A stretch of DNA of 64,000 nt, from the NCBI RefSeq assembly GCF_009755225.1, contig NZ_WQKZ01000001.1:868001-932000 (forward strand), written 5' to 3'. Source of the stretch: Hymenobacter ginkgonis. GTDB taxonomy: Bacteria > Bacteroidota > Bacteroidia > Cytophagales > Hymenobacteraceae. Position 1 is the stretch's first letter; the number at the start of each line of letters is the position of its first letter. Positions 26,338-34,647 of the stretch are shown piece after piece. A program made the position numbers and the translations under genes. A model generated the notes under the pieces. The model had not been told where the DNA came from. It worked only from the letters and a program-made list of their open reading frames with translations, and ran no database searches.

Positions 26338-27387
26338 CTACAGCATTTCCCAGGTTAGGGCCATGCCGCGCCGCAGCGCGCGGCGGGCCGGGCGGCCCAG
26401 TACCTGCGGCAGCAGGTGGGGGGGTAGGCCATAACCTGGTCGGATAACCCGCACGTTTTCAAGTGTTAATACTTCTCCTATCGCCACATCTTGCACCACA
26501 TAAATTGAGCGCCGGAAGGCCAGCGACTTGCGCTCGGCGGCCGTGGGCCCGTAGTACACGGCGCCCAGCGCTTGCTGCGCTTGCCGGCATTCGTGCACGA
26601 GGTGGGCCATCTCGGCCGGCTCCATCGAGAACGAGCCATCGGGGCCGCCATCGGCGCGGCTGAGGGTGAGGTGTTTCTCGATAACGCTGGCCCCGAGCAC
26701 GGTAGCAGCCACGCTAACGCCAGTACCCATGGTGTGGTCCGACAGACCGACTTGGCAATCAAAGAGTTCGCGGAGGTGCGGAATCGTGCGCAGATTGGTG
26801 TTATGCGGCTCGGCGGGGTAGGTGCTGGTGCATTTGAGCAGTACCAGCTGCTCATTGCCCTCGCCGCGCACAATGTTGACCATGCGCTCCAAATCGGCCA
26901 AATCGGCCATGCCAGTCGAGATGATGACGGGCTTGCCCGTTTGGGCGGCGCGCCGAATCAAATCCGGCCAGTTATTCTCAAACGACGCAATTTTATAGGC
27001 CGGGCAGCCCACGCTTTCCAAAAACTCGATGGCTTCGATGCCAAACGGCGAACTAAAGCCCACCATGCCGCGCTCGCGGGCCCGCTCAAAAATGGCGGCG
27101 TGCCACTCAAAGGGCGTAAAGTTGGTGGTATACAGCTCGTACAGCGATTGGCCCTCCCAGTCTTGGTTAGCCCCGCGCACCACAAAATCGGGCTCGCGGC
27201 TGTCGAGGGTGAGCATGTCGGGGGTGCTGGTTTGAATCTTCAGGCCTTGACAGCCCGCGTCGGCTGCGGCATCGACGATGGCTAAGGCGCGCTCCAGCGA
27301 CTGGCCGTGGTTGCCCGACATTTCGGCGATGATAAACGGCGGCTGGCTGGCCCCGATGCGGTGGCCTCCCAACAGAATGTCTTGCAT
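26338..27387 (-). CDS. pseI: Pseudaminic acid synthase (NeuB family)
   Basis: Condenses a 6-deoxy-hexose derivative with phosphoenolpyruvate to make the nine-carbon acid. The N-terminal barrel shows PFIIAEMSGNHGQSLERAL, FSSPFGIEAIEFLESVGCPAYKIAS, IISTGMA, CTSTYPAEP and GLSDHTMG, with EKHLTL and GGPDGSFSMEP at its end. The last 60 residues are the SAF antifreeze-like domain (RRSIYVVQDVAIGEVLTLEN). NHGQ and SSPFG favour PseI over the sialic acid synthase NeuB. It is nine bases from the PseG-PseH gene. Length 349 is normal. Confidence 0.9.
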   Translation of the reverse strand: MQDILLGGHRIGASQPPFIIAEMSGNHGQSLERALAIVDAAADAGCQGLKIQTSTPDMLTLDSREPDFVVRGANQDWEGQSLYELYTTNFTPFEWHAAIFERARERGMVGFSSPFGIEAIEFLESVGCPAYKIASFENNWPDLIRRAAQTGKPVIISTGMADLADLERMVNIVRGEGNEQLVLLKCTSTYPAEPHNTNLRTIPHLRELFDCQVGLSDHTMGTGVSVAATVLGASVIEKHLTLSRADGGPDGSFSMEPAEMAHLVHECRQAQQALGAVYYGPTAAERKSLAFRRSIYVVQDVAIGEVLTLENVRVIRPGYGLPPHLLPQVLGRPARRALRRGMALTWEML

Positions 27388-27396
27388 AGCAATAAG

Positions 27397-28908
27397 TTAA
27401 GAATCAAGCGGAAAGTGGAGGCGAAAAACCTCGTACGCTTCGCCGTGCAAAGTAACGGCCGCCTGCCGCATAAACCGCAGCCGCTCGAATACCCGCGCCG
27501 AGGCCACGTTGCCAGCTTTCACCTGGCCCAGCACGGCCCCGCCCGCCAGTTCAGGCCGGTCATGGCGCAGCCGCTGCAAGGCGCGCCGCAGCAGCAGCGT
27601 CCCTACCCCCTGCCCCCGGTGCGAGGGCGCCACCGAGTAGTCGATAAGGCCCGGTTGGCCCGGCTCATCGAACTCAACGCGCACTTGGCCAATGGGTTCG
27701 CCACCTGCGCTACTCAGCAGATACAGGTAAGAATCCGCGTCCTGCAAGCGCCGCGCAAACCAGGCCACGTGCGTTTCCCAGGTGATGGGCGCCGCGTAAA
27801 TCGCGTTTTGACGCACGGCGGGGTCGTTGGCCCAGGCAAAGTACAGCGCGGCATCGGCGGCCGTAGCGCGACGCAGCTGGTAGCGATGGGCGGTAGCCAG
27901 CTCTGCAAAAACGGCTTGCAGCCGCTGGCCCGCCAGTCCATCGAACAGCGCCTGCTGGCGCGGCTGCTGCCGGGCGGCCAGTGCGGGCAAGTCGCTTTCG
28001 GCCCAGGTAAGGCCTTCAGCGAGGGGTAGGGCCAAGCCTTCTCCTATTAAGAAGGTAAACATGGCCTGCTGATTATCAGCTGTTTGGTGCAGCAACACAG
28101 CGCCGCCGGCCGCGCAGCACTCGTAGGCCACGCCGCTAGGCGGGCACACAAATACCTGGCAAGTGCGCAGCAACGCAGCCAGCGCGGTGGCCGTGAGGTC
28201 GTGGTGCAGCACTATGGGCGGGCCCAGTTGCTCAGCAACTGCCTGCAAAGCTGCTTGATGCGGATAAGCTGCGCCCGTTACCACCGCTAGTTCGTAGCTC
28301 GGAAACTGCCGCCGCAGTTGCGGCAGCAGCGCCGCCGTTTGGTTGCCAGGGTCGGCCCCGCCCATGTTGAGAAACAGGCGGAGCGGCGTCGTAACTAGTT
28401 GTTTTTCAACTGAATTTTGCCAAAACGGGGGGCGCAATAGCGCAAAAGCCGGCCCCAGGTACAGGCGCGCCAGCGGCACCTGCGCATACGCCGCCGGCCC
28501 TACCCCCCCCGCCTGGTTTAGCACCACCTCGGCCCAAAAGGGAGGCGTAATAAGGTCATCGAGGCAGACTAACGCGGCGCCAGTTGCCGCCAGCAGTCGT
28601 TGGTAAGCCGGCCCAAACTGGTAGCCGTCCAGGATTAGAATATCGGTGGCTGCCAGCTGGCTGGCCAGCCACCCGGCTTCCGGCAGGCCCGCGGGCACTT
28701 CGGTGGGTATCGCTTGCACCGTGAGAGTGGCAGCGGCCAGCTGCTGTGCAATTGGCGGAGCTACTTCACGCAGCATAAAAGTGGCTTTAAAAGCCGGCTG
28801 CAGTGCTTGGGCCAGCGCCTGGCACCGGATGAGATGCCCCAGGCCAGTAGTAGTGGAGCCATCTGCCCTGAAAAAAAGGCGGCAAGAAGAAAGAAACGCA
28901 GCGAGCAT
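27397..28908 (-). CDS. pseG/pseH: PseG-PseH fusion: UDP-sugar hydrolase with C-terminal N-acetyltransferase
   Basis: Two pseudaminic-acid steps in one 503-residue chain. Residues 1-335 are PseG, which removes UDP from the amino-sugar nucleotide: FRADGSTTTGLGHLIRCQALAQAL is the diagnostic start, followed by LILDGYQFGPAYQRLL and the GT-B-like LFLNMGGADPGN. Residues about 345-503 are a GNAT acetyltransferase of the PseH type: YQLRRATAADAALYFAWANDPAVR, GVGTLLLRRAL, GNVASARVFERLRF. The start at 28908 leaves ten residues before FRADGS; an ATG eight codons earlier adds only hydrophobic residues. It is divergent from the secretion cargo gene. Confidence 0.86.
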   Translation of the reverse strand: MLAAFLSSCRLFFRADGSTTTGLGHLIRCQALAQALQPAFKATFMLREVAPPIAQQLAAATLTVQAIPTEVPAGLPEAGWLASQLAATDILILDGYQFGPAYQRLLAATGAALVCLDDLITPPFWAEVVLNQAGGVGPAAYAQVPLARLYLGPAFALLRPPFWQNSVEKQLVTTPLRLFLNMGGADPGNQTAALLPQLRRQFPSYELAVVTGAAYPHQAALQAVAEQLGPPIVLHHDLTATALAALLRTCQVFVCPPSGVAYECCAAGGAVLLHQTADNQQAMFTFLIGEGLALPLAEGLTWAESDLPALAARQQPRQQALFDGLAGQRLQAVFAELATAHRYQLRRATAADAALYFAWANDPAVRQNAIYAAPITWETHVAWFARRLQDADSYLYLLSSAGGEPIGQVRVEFDEPGQPGLIDYSVAPSHRGQGVGTLLLRRALQRLRHDRPELAGGAVLGQVKAGNVASARVFERLRFMRQAAVTLHGEAYEVFRLHFPLDS

Positions 28909-29034
28909 AAGCAGCAAAAGTAGGACCTCCAATTAAAACCCGCGCAGTATTCATAAGAATAGTACTATTTAGCAAAAGCATTACCTCTACTGCGCCTGAT
29001 AGCTATCTAGTAAGAAAGCTCAGCTATTTTTGCT

Positions 29035-29042
29035 GACCTAAT
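29035..29042 (+). promoter_or_regulatory. Candidate -7 element of the type IX cargo gene
   Basis: TATTTTTG fits TAnnTTTG, 24 bases before the start codon. No clear -33 TTG stands 20 bases upstream. The whole gap 28909-29066 is AT-rich compared with its surroundings. Confidence 0.4.
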
Positions 29043-29066
29043 TATCCTCCCGATTAAAGGCAATAG

Positions 29067-30953
29067 ATGAAGAACAAGTACTTTTTTACGCTGGCGCTAC
29101 TGCTCTACTTGCTTAGCGGATTTAACCTGCCTAACCTGCGGGCACAGAACCAGAACTGGTACTTTGGCGACCACGCGGGCCTTACGTTCACCGGCAGCGG
29201 CCCCATGGCGGCTACCAACAGCGCCATGCTGACCTATGAAGGCTGCTCCGCGTTATCAGATGCCAACGGCCAATTATTGGCCTATAGTAATGGCGAAGTT
29301 GTGTGGGATAGCCAGCACCAGCCAATGCCAAATGGTCGCGCGGGCTTAGGCGGAGATAATTCTACTTCCCAAGGAGCTTTGTTCCTGCCTCTGCCAGGCA
29401 CTGCCAATACTAAAGTATACCTCTTTTGCCTCGATGCCATTGAAAATAATTTAGTAGGTGGCCTGCGCTACTCCATCCTGGATTTCGACTTGCGCGGGGG
29501 GCTGGGCGACGTTACGGCTACCAAAGGGGTCGTGCTGCCGACGCCCATAGTCGGCGGCAAGGTAACGGAAAAGCTGACGGCCGTGCGCCACGCCAACGGC
29601 CGCGACTACTGGATTGTGGTGCATGGTTGGCAGTCTAATGCCTTCTACAGCTTTCTACTTTCACCCGCCGGAATCAGTACGGTGCCCGTGGTGAGTAATG
29701 TAGGGGTTATTCACCAGGGAGGCGGCAGTTTTTTTGGCGCAGCTAACGCGGTGGGCTGTATGCGGGCCTCACCCGATGGCCGGCATCTGGCACTGGCTCA
29801 GCGCGATTTGCAGTGCGAGCTGTACGATTTTAATAATGCTACGGGCGGCGTTTCAAATTATTTGCTGCTGGCTTCGCATGATTATACCTACGGCGTAGAG
29901 TTCTCACCAGATAATAGTAAGCTGTACACCACCTACTCGCTGGCTGGCGAGATTACGCAGTACAACCTGCTGGCCGGGTCGCCAGCGGCGATTGTGAACT
30001 CTGCCACGCGCATTATCAGCGCTGAGCGCTTGGGCAATCTGGTTTTAGGGCCGGACAATAAAATTTATGTCGTGTCTTACGGCAACTCCTTCCTAAACGT
30101 GATTCAGAATCCGAATGCCGCGGGCGCTGCCTGCGACTACAAACGACAAGCGGTATCCTTGGCCGGCAAGCTAGGGCTGAATGGCCTGCCAAATTTTGCG
30201 AATAGTTACGCCCCGGTATACACAGCCGCTTTCACCGGTGGCACGGGCTGTGCTGGCACCGCCATCGCATTTGCCGGCGCCGTGCAACCGGCTGCGAGCA
30301 GCGCGGTAGCCACCTGGAACTTTGGCGACCCGGCCAGCGGCAGCGCCAACGTGGCGACTGGCTTGGCGCCCACGCATACCTATGCCACTGCCGGCACCTA
30401 CCAGGTGACGCTGACGGTAGCTATTCCGAGTCTGACGACGCCCCTTACTACTACGCAGGCGGTGATAGTGGCCCCGGTTCCGCGCGTGAGCCTGGGCACT
30501 GATACCCTCGTGTGCCCCAATGCCGTGTGGACGCTGCGCGTTAGTACGCAGCCGGCCGGCTCGCTTTACCGGTGGCAGGATGGCTCTACCGCGCCTACTT
30601 ACCTGGCCCACGGCCCCGGCCAGTACTCGGTGGAGGTGCGGGCCACGGCCACCGGCTGCCCGGCCACGGCTACCCGTCTGGCCACGGCGGCTAGCTGCCC
30701 CGTCTTTATCCCCAATATCATTACGCCTAATGGGGACCTGGAAAACGAATTTTTCAAGCTTAAAGGACTAACCGCCAGCGAGTGGCACCTGAGTATTTTC
30801 GACCGTTGGGGCCGGCAAGTATATGACCAGGCGCGCTACGACAACCAGTGGAACGCCACGGGCCAGGCGAGCGGCATGTATTACTACATGCTCAGCAACG
30901 CGGCTACCGGCGAGCGCTACCGGGGCTGGGTGGAGGTGCAGCGCGGCAGCTAG
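29067..30953 (+). CDS. Type IX secretion cargo with PKD domain and gliding-motility-type C-terminus
   Basis: A 628-residue exported protein. A signal peptide (MKNKYFFTLALLLYLLSG, ending LRAQ) precedes a beta-propeller-like part (about 30-380; FSPDNSKLYTTYS is a typical blade strand) that begins NWYFGDHAGLTF. A PKD domain follows at about 390-475 (WNFGDPASGSANVATG, HTYATAGTYQVTLTV). The last 85 residues are the gliding-motility-associated (type B) sorting signal: VFIPNIITPNGDLENEFFKL, WHLSIFDRWGRQVYDQ, YYYML. Such cargo crosses the outer membrane by the type IX system. It lies on the plus strand inside the minus-strand glycan cluster and overlaps the PseF gene end by four bases. The role is unknown. 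Confidence 0.88.
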   Translation: MKNKYFFTLALLLYLLSGFNLPNLRAQNQNWYFGDHAGLTFTGSGPMAATNSAMLTYEGCSALSDANGQLLAYSNGEVVWDSQHQPMPNGRAGLGGDNSTSQGALFLPLPGTANTKVYLFCLDAIENNLVGGLRYSILDFDLRGGLGDVTATKGVVLPTPIVGGKVTEKLTAVRHANGRDYWIVVHGWQSNAFYSFLLSPAGISTVPVVSNVGVIHQGGGSFFGAANAVGCMRASPDGRHLALAQRDLQCELYDFNNATGGVSNYLLLASHDYTYGVEFSPDNSKLYTTYSLAGEITQYNLLAGSPAAIVNSATRIISAERLGNLVLGPDNKIYVVSYGNSFLNVIQNPNAAGAACDYKRQAVSLAGKLGLNGLPNFANSYAPVYTAAFTGGTGCAGTAIAFAGAVQPAASSAVATWNFGDPASGSANVATGLAPTHTYATAGTYQVTLTVAIPSLTTPLTTTQAVIVAPVPRVSLGTDTLVCPNAVWTLRVSTQPAGSLYRWQDGSTAPTYLAHGPGQYSVEVRATATGCPATATRLATAASCPVFIPNIITPNGDLENEFFKLKGLTASEWHLSIFDRWGRQVYDQARYDNQWNATGQASGMYYYMLSNAATGERYRGWVEVQRGS

Positions 30954-31705
30954 CGCTGCACGTTGGCCGCGTTGATGGCCGCTAGCCAGGGGTAGCAGGC
31001 CAGCAGCGCGGGCAGGCCGGCGGGGTCGGTGAGGGAAAAATCGGGTCCCAATTCCGAAAAAAGCAGGCTCAGCAGTGCATAATCGCTGGGGTAGTCGAGG
31101 GTGAGGCGCAGGCCCGCCACGGCCGGCGGCACCACCAGAGGCAGCGTTTCGAGTCGAAACCGCTCGGGGTGGCGGCGCAGGTAGGGCGTCACGTGCTCGC
31201 GCTCGTCGGGCTGCCGGGCCTCGCGGTGCGCCTGGCTTAGCGCCTGGGCGCTAATTACTTCGATATTAGTGCCTAAGGGCAAGCCGCTGGTGTAGGTGTA
31301 GTCGGCCCCGGTAGCGTGGTGCTGGGCCACGGCAGCGTCGATAAAATCGGGGTCGATGGCCGGGTTATCTGCCGTGAGGCGCACTACCGTATCGGCTGGG
31401 CCAGTGGCCTGGGTGAGTGCACCCGCGAAGCGGCCCAGCACGTCCTGCTCATCGCCCCGGAACACGCCTACCCCCAGCCGGGCGGCCAGGGCGGCCAGCG
31501 GGTCGTCGAGCGGCTGCGTGGTAGTAGCCACCACAATCTCGTTTACCGAAGTCGCCCGGCGGGCACGGTTAACCACGTGGCCCAGAATAGTTTGCTCGTC
31601 GCCTGCTGCGGAGAGGGGTAGGGGCAGCTGCGACTTGCCCGGTAACCGCGACGACCCCAGCCGGGCCTGGATGAGGGCTACTACGCGGGGGGGGGAAGTA
31701 GGCAT
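30950..31705 (-). CDS. pseF: PseF/SpsF-like cytidylyltransferase family protein
   Basis: A 251-residue nucleotidyltransferase of the CMP-sugar family. The N-terminus VVALIQARLGSSRLPGK is the CTP-binding signature of the SpsF/PseF group; VRLTADNPAIDPDFID and HVTPYLRRHPERF follow. In the pseudaminic pathway the last step activates the nine-carbon acid with CTP, and this is the only candidate in the cluster. SpsF-like proteins are not all proven to do this, so the symbol is from context. It starts 12 bases after the SDR gene and ends convergently with the type IX cargo gene, overlapping it by four bases. Confidence 0.75.
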   Translation of the reverse strand: MPTSPPRVVALIQARLGSSRLPGKSQLPLPLSAAGDEQTILGHVVNRARRATSVNEIVVATTTQPLDDPLAALAARLGVGVFRGDEQDVLGRFAGALTQATGPADTVVRLTADNPAIDPDFIDAAVAQHHATGADYTYTSGLPLGTNIEVISAQALSQAHREARQPDEREHVTPYLRRHPERFRLETLPLVVPPAVAGLRLTLDYPSDYALLSLLFSELGPDFSLTDPAGLPALLACYPWLAAINAANVQR

Positions 31706-31717
31706 AAGTGGAAATAA

Positions 31718-32539
31718 TTACCGAATAGTCCAGCCGCCATCCACCACCAGATTGTGGCCCGTGACGAAATTGGCCGCGGCCGAACTCAGAAACACAAACG
31801 CCCCGGCTAGGTCCTGCGGTTCGCCCACCCGCTCGAGTGGAATACGCTGCCGCAGCTCGCCTTCGAAAGCCGTGTCTTCGCGCACTTTATCGGAGGGAAA
31901 TGCGCCCGGCGACACGCAGTTAACTTGAATATTCTCCGGCCCCAGGTACGAAGCGAAGTACTTGGTTAGCTGAATCATGGCTGCCTTGCCAGCGCCGTAG
32001 TGCGGCGGATTCAGAAACTGCGGGTGCGCATCGTAGGCGGCAAAATCGGGCGCTACCACGCCGTACATGGAAGCCACGTTGATGATTTTGCCGGCGCCGC
32101 GCTCGCGTAGGTAGGGCAGCACTTCGCGCAGGCAGCGGTAGGCAGTACCGACCGAGCCATCGAGGCCTAGCGCGAAATCGGCGTCGGGCAGGGCATCAGG
32201 TTGCTGGCCGCGGCTATAGAACGCATTATTAATGAGCACGCTAGGCAAACCATATAATTCGCGGCTGCGTCGAAATGCTGCCTGCACGGCCGCTGTGTCG
32301 GCCACATCGCACGCCAGAAAATGCAGGGCTGCCCCCATTGGCAGCGGCCCCGTTTCAGCGAAAGCCGCTGCAAAGGCGGCTTCGCTGCGGCCCAGCACGA
32401 CCACTTGGGCCCCGTGGGCTACTAAGCCCGCCGCAATGGCCCGCCCGAGGTGCCCATAGCCGCCCGTGAGCAACACTATCTGCCCGCGCAGGTCGAACAT
32501 AGTGCGGTAAAAATCGTCGGTTAGGGGCGCGGCGGCCAT
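31718..32539 (-). CDS. Short-chain dehydrogenase/reductase (PtmA-like)
   Basis: NAD(P)-dependent oxidoreductase with a Rossmann core: nucleotide site LLTGGYGHLG, NNAFYS, catalytic Ser in INVASMYG and Tyr-Lys in YGAGK, and VDGGW at the C-terminus. SDRs of this kind accompany pseudaminic and legionaminic acid genes (PtmA of Campylobacter is one). The start at 32539 overlaps the aldo-keto reductase stop by 19 bases; a second ATG 13 codons later at 32500 places the glycine motif nearer the N-terminus and is equally possible. The substrate is probably a cluster sugar intermediate. Confidence 0.8.
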   Translation of the reverse strand: MAAAPLTDDFYRTMFDLRGQIVLLTGGYGHLGRAIAAGLVAHGAQVVVLGRSEAAFAAAFAETGPLPMGAALHFLACDVADTAAVQAAFRRSRELYGLPSVLINNAFYSRGQQPDALPDADFALGLDGSVGTAYRCLREVLPYLRERGAGKIINVASMYGVVAPDFAAYDAHPQFLNPPHYGAGKAAMIQLTKYFASYLGPENIQVNCVSPGAFPSDKVREDTAFEGELRQRIPLERVGEPQDLAGAFVFLSSAAANFVTGHNLVVDGGWTIR

Positions 32540-33429
32540 GCGTAGGGAAGGATGAAGGTATCGGTAGTTTCGGCCAGCGCCGTGAGGGTGGGACGCAGCG
32601 TCTCGGCGGCCGCTGCGTAAGCCGCCGCCGCCAGGTTTTCGTGCAAATTAGCCACCGAATCGACGCCAATAACTGCGCGCGCTACACCCGGCGCGCCGGC
32701 TGCAAATAGCAGCAGCGCGGCCGGCAACGGGATATTGGCCGCCGCAGCTAAGGCGCGCAACTGCGTCAGCTTCGGGGCGAGGGGTAGGAAAAACTCAGGC
32801 AGTGTAGCGGGCTCGCGCAGTAGCAACCCTTGCAAAAAAGCCGACCGCACGTGCACCTCTACGCCGCGCGCTGCCAGCCGGGGTAGCACGGCCGCAAAGC
32901 GCTGGTCGAGTACACTATACGGCACCTGTACCAAGTCAATATCCCAGTTCTGGGCCAGCAGCCACTCGGCCTCGTGCGGATGGTAGAGCGACACGCCAAT
33001 GCGCTGCACTTGCCCGCTCGCCCGGGCGGCTTGCAGGGCCTGCCAGGCAGCAGGCGCGGCTTGCAACGGCCCAAATGCGTGAAAGAGTACCCCATATACC
33101 CGCGGCCGCCGCAGCCGCGCCAGCGACTCGGCCAAGTGCTGCGTTACCTGCGCCGGTGGCCCGGCTGCCACTTTAGTAATGAGGTCGAAAGCTGAGTTTT
33201 TACCTGCTAGTTCGCCGAGCCGCGTCTCGCTGTCGCCGTAAGCGGCGGCCGTATCGAGTAGCGTCAGGCCGGCAGCTTGGGCCGCGGCCAGCACCTCGGC
33301 CACGGCGGCGGGGGTAGGCTGTCCGGCGTGGTTATTCAGGCCATAAGCCAAGCCAAACTGCGCGGTGCCCAAGGCTAGCCGCTGGGTGAGCGCGCGGACT
33401 TCGGCGGCAGTGGCGGGGGTAGGGCTCAC
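32521..33429 (-). CDS. Aldo-keto reductase
   Basis: A 302-residue oxidoreductase with the aldo-keto reductase barrel: LALGTAQFGLAYG, LLDTAAAYGDSE (catalytic Asp and Tyr), LITKV (Lys) and VLFHAFGPL (His), so the tetrad is complete. The C-terminal GVARAVIGVDSVANLHENLA is the usual cofactor-binding end. It overlaps PseC by four bases and the SDR by up to 19 bases, so it is translated within the sugar cluster. It is not one of the six core Pse enzymes; with the SDR it may change or reduce a side product or build a variant of the sugar. Confidence 0.85.
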   Translation of the reverse strand: MSPTPATAAEVRALTQRLALGTAQFGLAYGLNNHAGQPTPAAVAEVLAAAQAAGLTLLDTAAAYGDSETRLGELAGKNSAFDLITKVAAGPPAQVTQHLAESLARLRRPRVYGVLFHAFGPLQAAPAAWQALQAARASGQVQRIGVSLYHPHEAEWLLAQNWDIDLVQVPYSVLDQRFAAVLPRLAARGVEVHVRSAFLQGLLLREPATLPEFFLPLAPKLTQLRALAAAANIPLPAALLLFAAGAPGVARAVIGVDSVANLHENLAAAAYAAAAETLRPTLTALAETTDTFILPYAWPPRP

Positions 33430-34607
33430 GCGGCGTCTGGCGCTAAAAACTCCCGCACGCAGTCAATAACGTAGGCCTGCTCTTCGTCGGTGAGGGTAGG
33501 GTAGAGGGGTAGGCTGAGGCAGCGCGCGTAGTAGGCTTCGGCGTGCGGAAAATCGCCGGCCCGCCAGCCCAGCTTTTCGTAGTATGGCATGCGGTGCACG
33601 GGCACGTAATGTACCTGAGCTAGAATGTTTTTAGTGCGCAAAAACTCATACAACTCCCGCCGGTTTTCCACCAGCACCACGTACAAATGGTAGGCGTGGC
33701 CCGGCTGGCCCGGCGCCAAAATCCCTACCCCCGGCAGGGAGGCAAAGGCCGCATCGTAGGCGGCGGCCAGGGCCCGGCGGCGGGCCAGGCCTTCGTCGGC
33801 GCGGGCCAGCTGGCTGCTGCCTAAGGCACAGAGAATGTCGGAGATGCGGTAATTATAGCCCAGTTCCTGCATTTCCATGTACCAGCCGCCTTCATCCTGG
33901 CGCAGCAGGCCGGTGGCATCGCGCTCGATGCCGTGGGTACGCAGGCGGCGCAAGTGGCGGGCCAGTTGCGCGTCGTTGGTGGTTATCATGCCGCCCTCGC
34001 CGGTGGCGATGTGCTTGACGGGGTGGAAGCTGAAGATGGCTAGCTCGGCCAACTGGCCGCTGCCGCAGTAGCGCTGCTGGCCCTGGCTATCCACAAAAAA
34101 GCCGCCCGGCGCGTGGCAGGCATCCTCGATTATCCAGAGGCCAAACTCGTCGGCTAGGGCCCGCGCGGCTTCCATATCCACCGCCAAGCCAGCAAAATCA
34201 ACGGGAATCAGCCCCGTGAAATAGCCTTTGGGATGCGCTTCGAGCAGCTTTCTAACCTGCTGCAAATCAAGCAAGCCCGTAGCCGGGTCGATGTCGGCGA
34301 AGTGCACCTCGCCGCCGCAATAGCGCACGCAGTTGGCTGAGGCCGCAAACGTAATGGGCGTCGTAATAACGCGCTGCCCCGGCTGCACGCCCAGCGCCAG
34401 CGCGCACAGGTGCAGCGCGGCCGTACCGTTGCTGACGGCCACGGCGTGGCGAGCGCCCACGTAGGCGGCAAATTTCTCCTCAAACTCCGTAACGCGCGGG
34501 CCCTGGGTAAGAAAATCGGAGCGGAGCGTTTCGACCACTGCGGCCACGTCGGCATCGGTAATATGCTGTCGGCCGTAGGGCAGGGGGTAGGGGGGCGGGG
34601 TTTTCAA
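33426..34607 (-). CDS. pseC: UDP-4-amino-4,6-dideoxy-N-acetyl-beta-L-altrosamine transaminase
   Basis: PLP-dependent aminotransferase of the DegT family, 393 residues, acting second in the pseudaminic pathway. YGRQHITDADVAAVVETLRSD is the PseC-type start. SNGTAALHL and IEDACHAPGG bind PLP, and the Schiff-base Lys sits in SFHPVKHIATGEGG; VHYVPVHRMPYY is the C-terminal substrate part. It lies 40 bases after pseB and overlaps the aldo-keto reductase by four bases. Length and motifs are normal. Confidence 0.9.
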   Translation of the reverse strand: MKTPPPYPLPYGRQHITDADVAAVVETLRSDFLTQGPRVTEFEEKFAAYVGARHAVAVSNGTAALHLCALALGVQPGQRVITTPITFAASANCVRYCGGEVHFADIDPATGLLDLQQVRKLLEAHPKGYFTGLIPVDFAGLAVDMEAARALADEFGLWIIEDACHAPGGFFVDSQGQQRYCGSGQLAELAIFSFHPVKHIATGEGGMITTNDAQLARHLRRLRTHGIERDATGLLRQDEGGWYMEMQELGYNYRISDILCALGSSQLARADEGLARRRALAAAYDAAFASLPGVGILAPGQPGHAYHLYVVLVENRRELYEFLRTKNILAQVHYVPVHRMPYYEKLGWRAGDFPHAEAYYARCLSLPLYPTLTDEEQAYVIDCVREFLAPDAA

Positions 34608-34647
34608 GCTGGCAAAAAATTAAAAACGGCAAATGATACCCGAAAAC

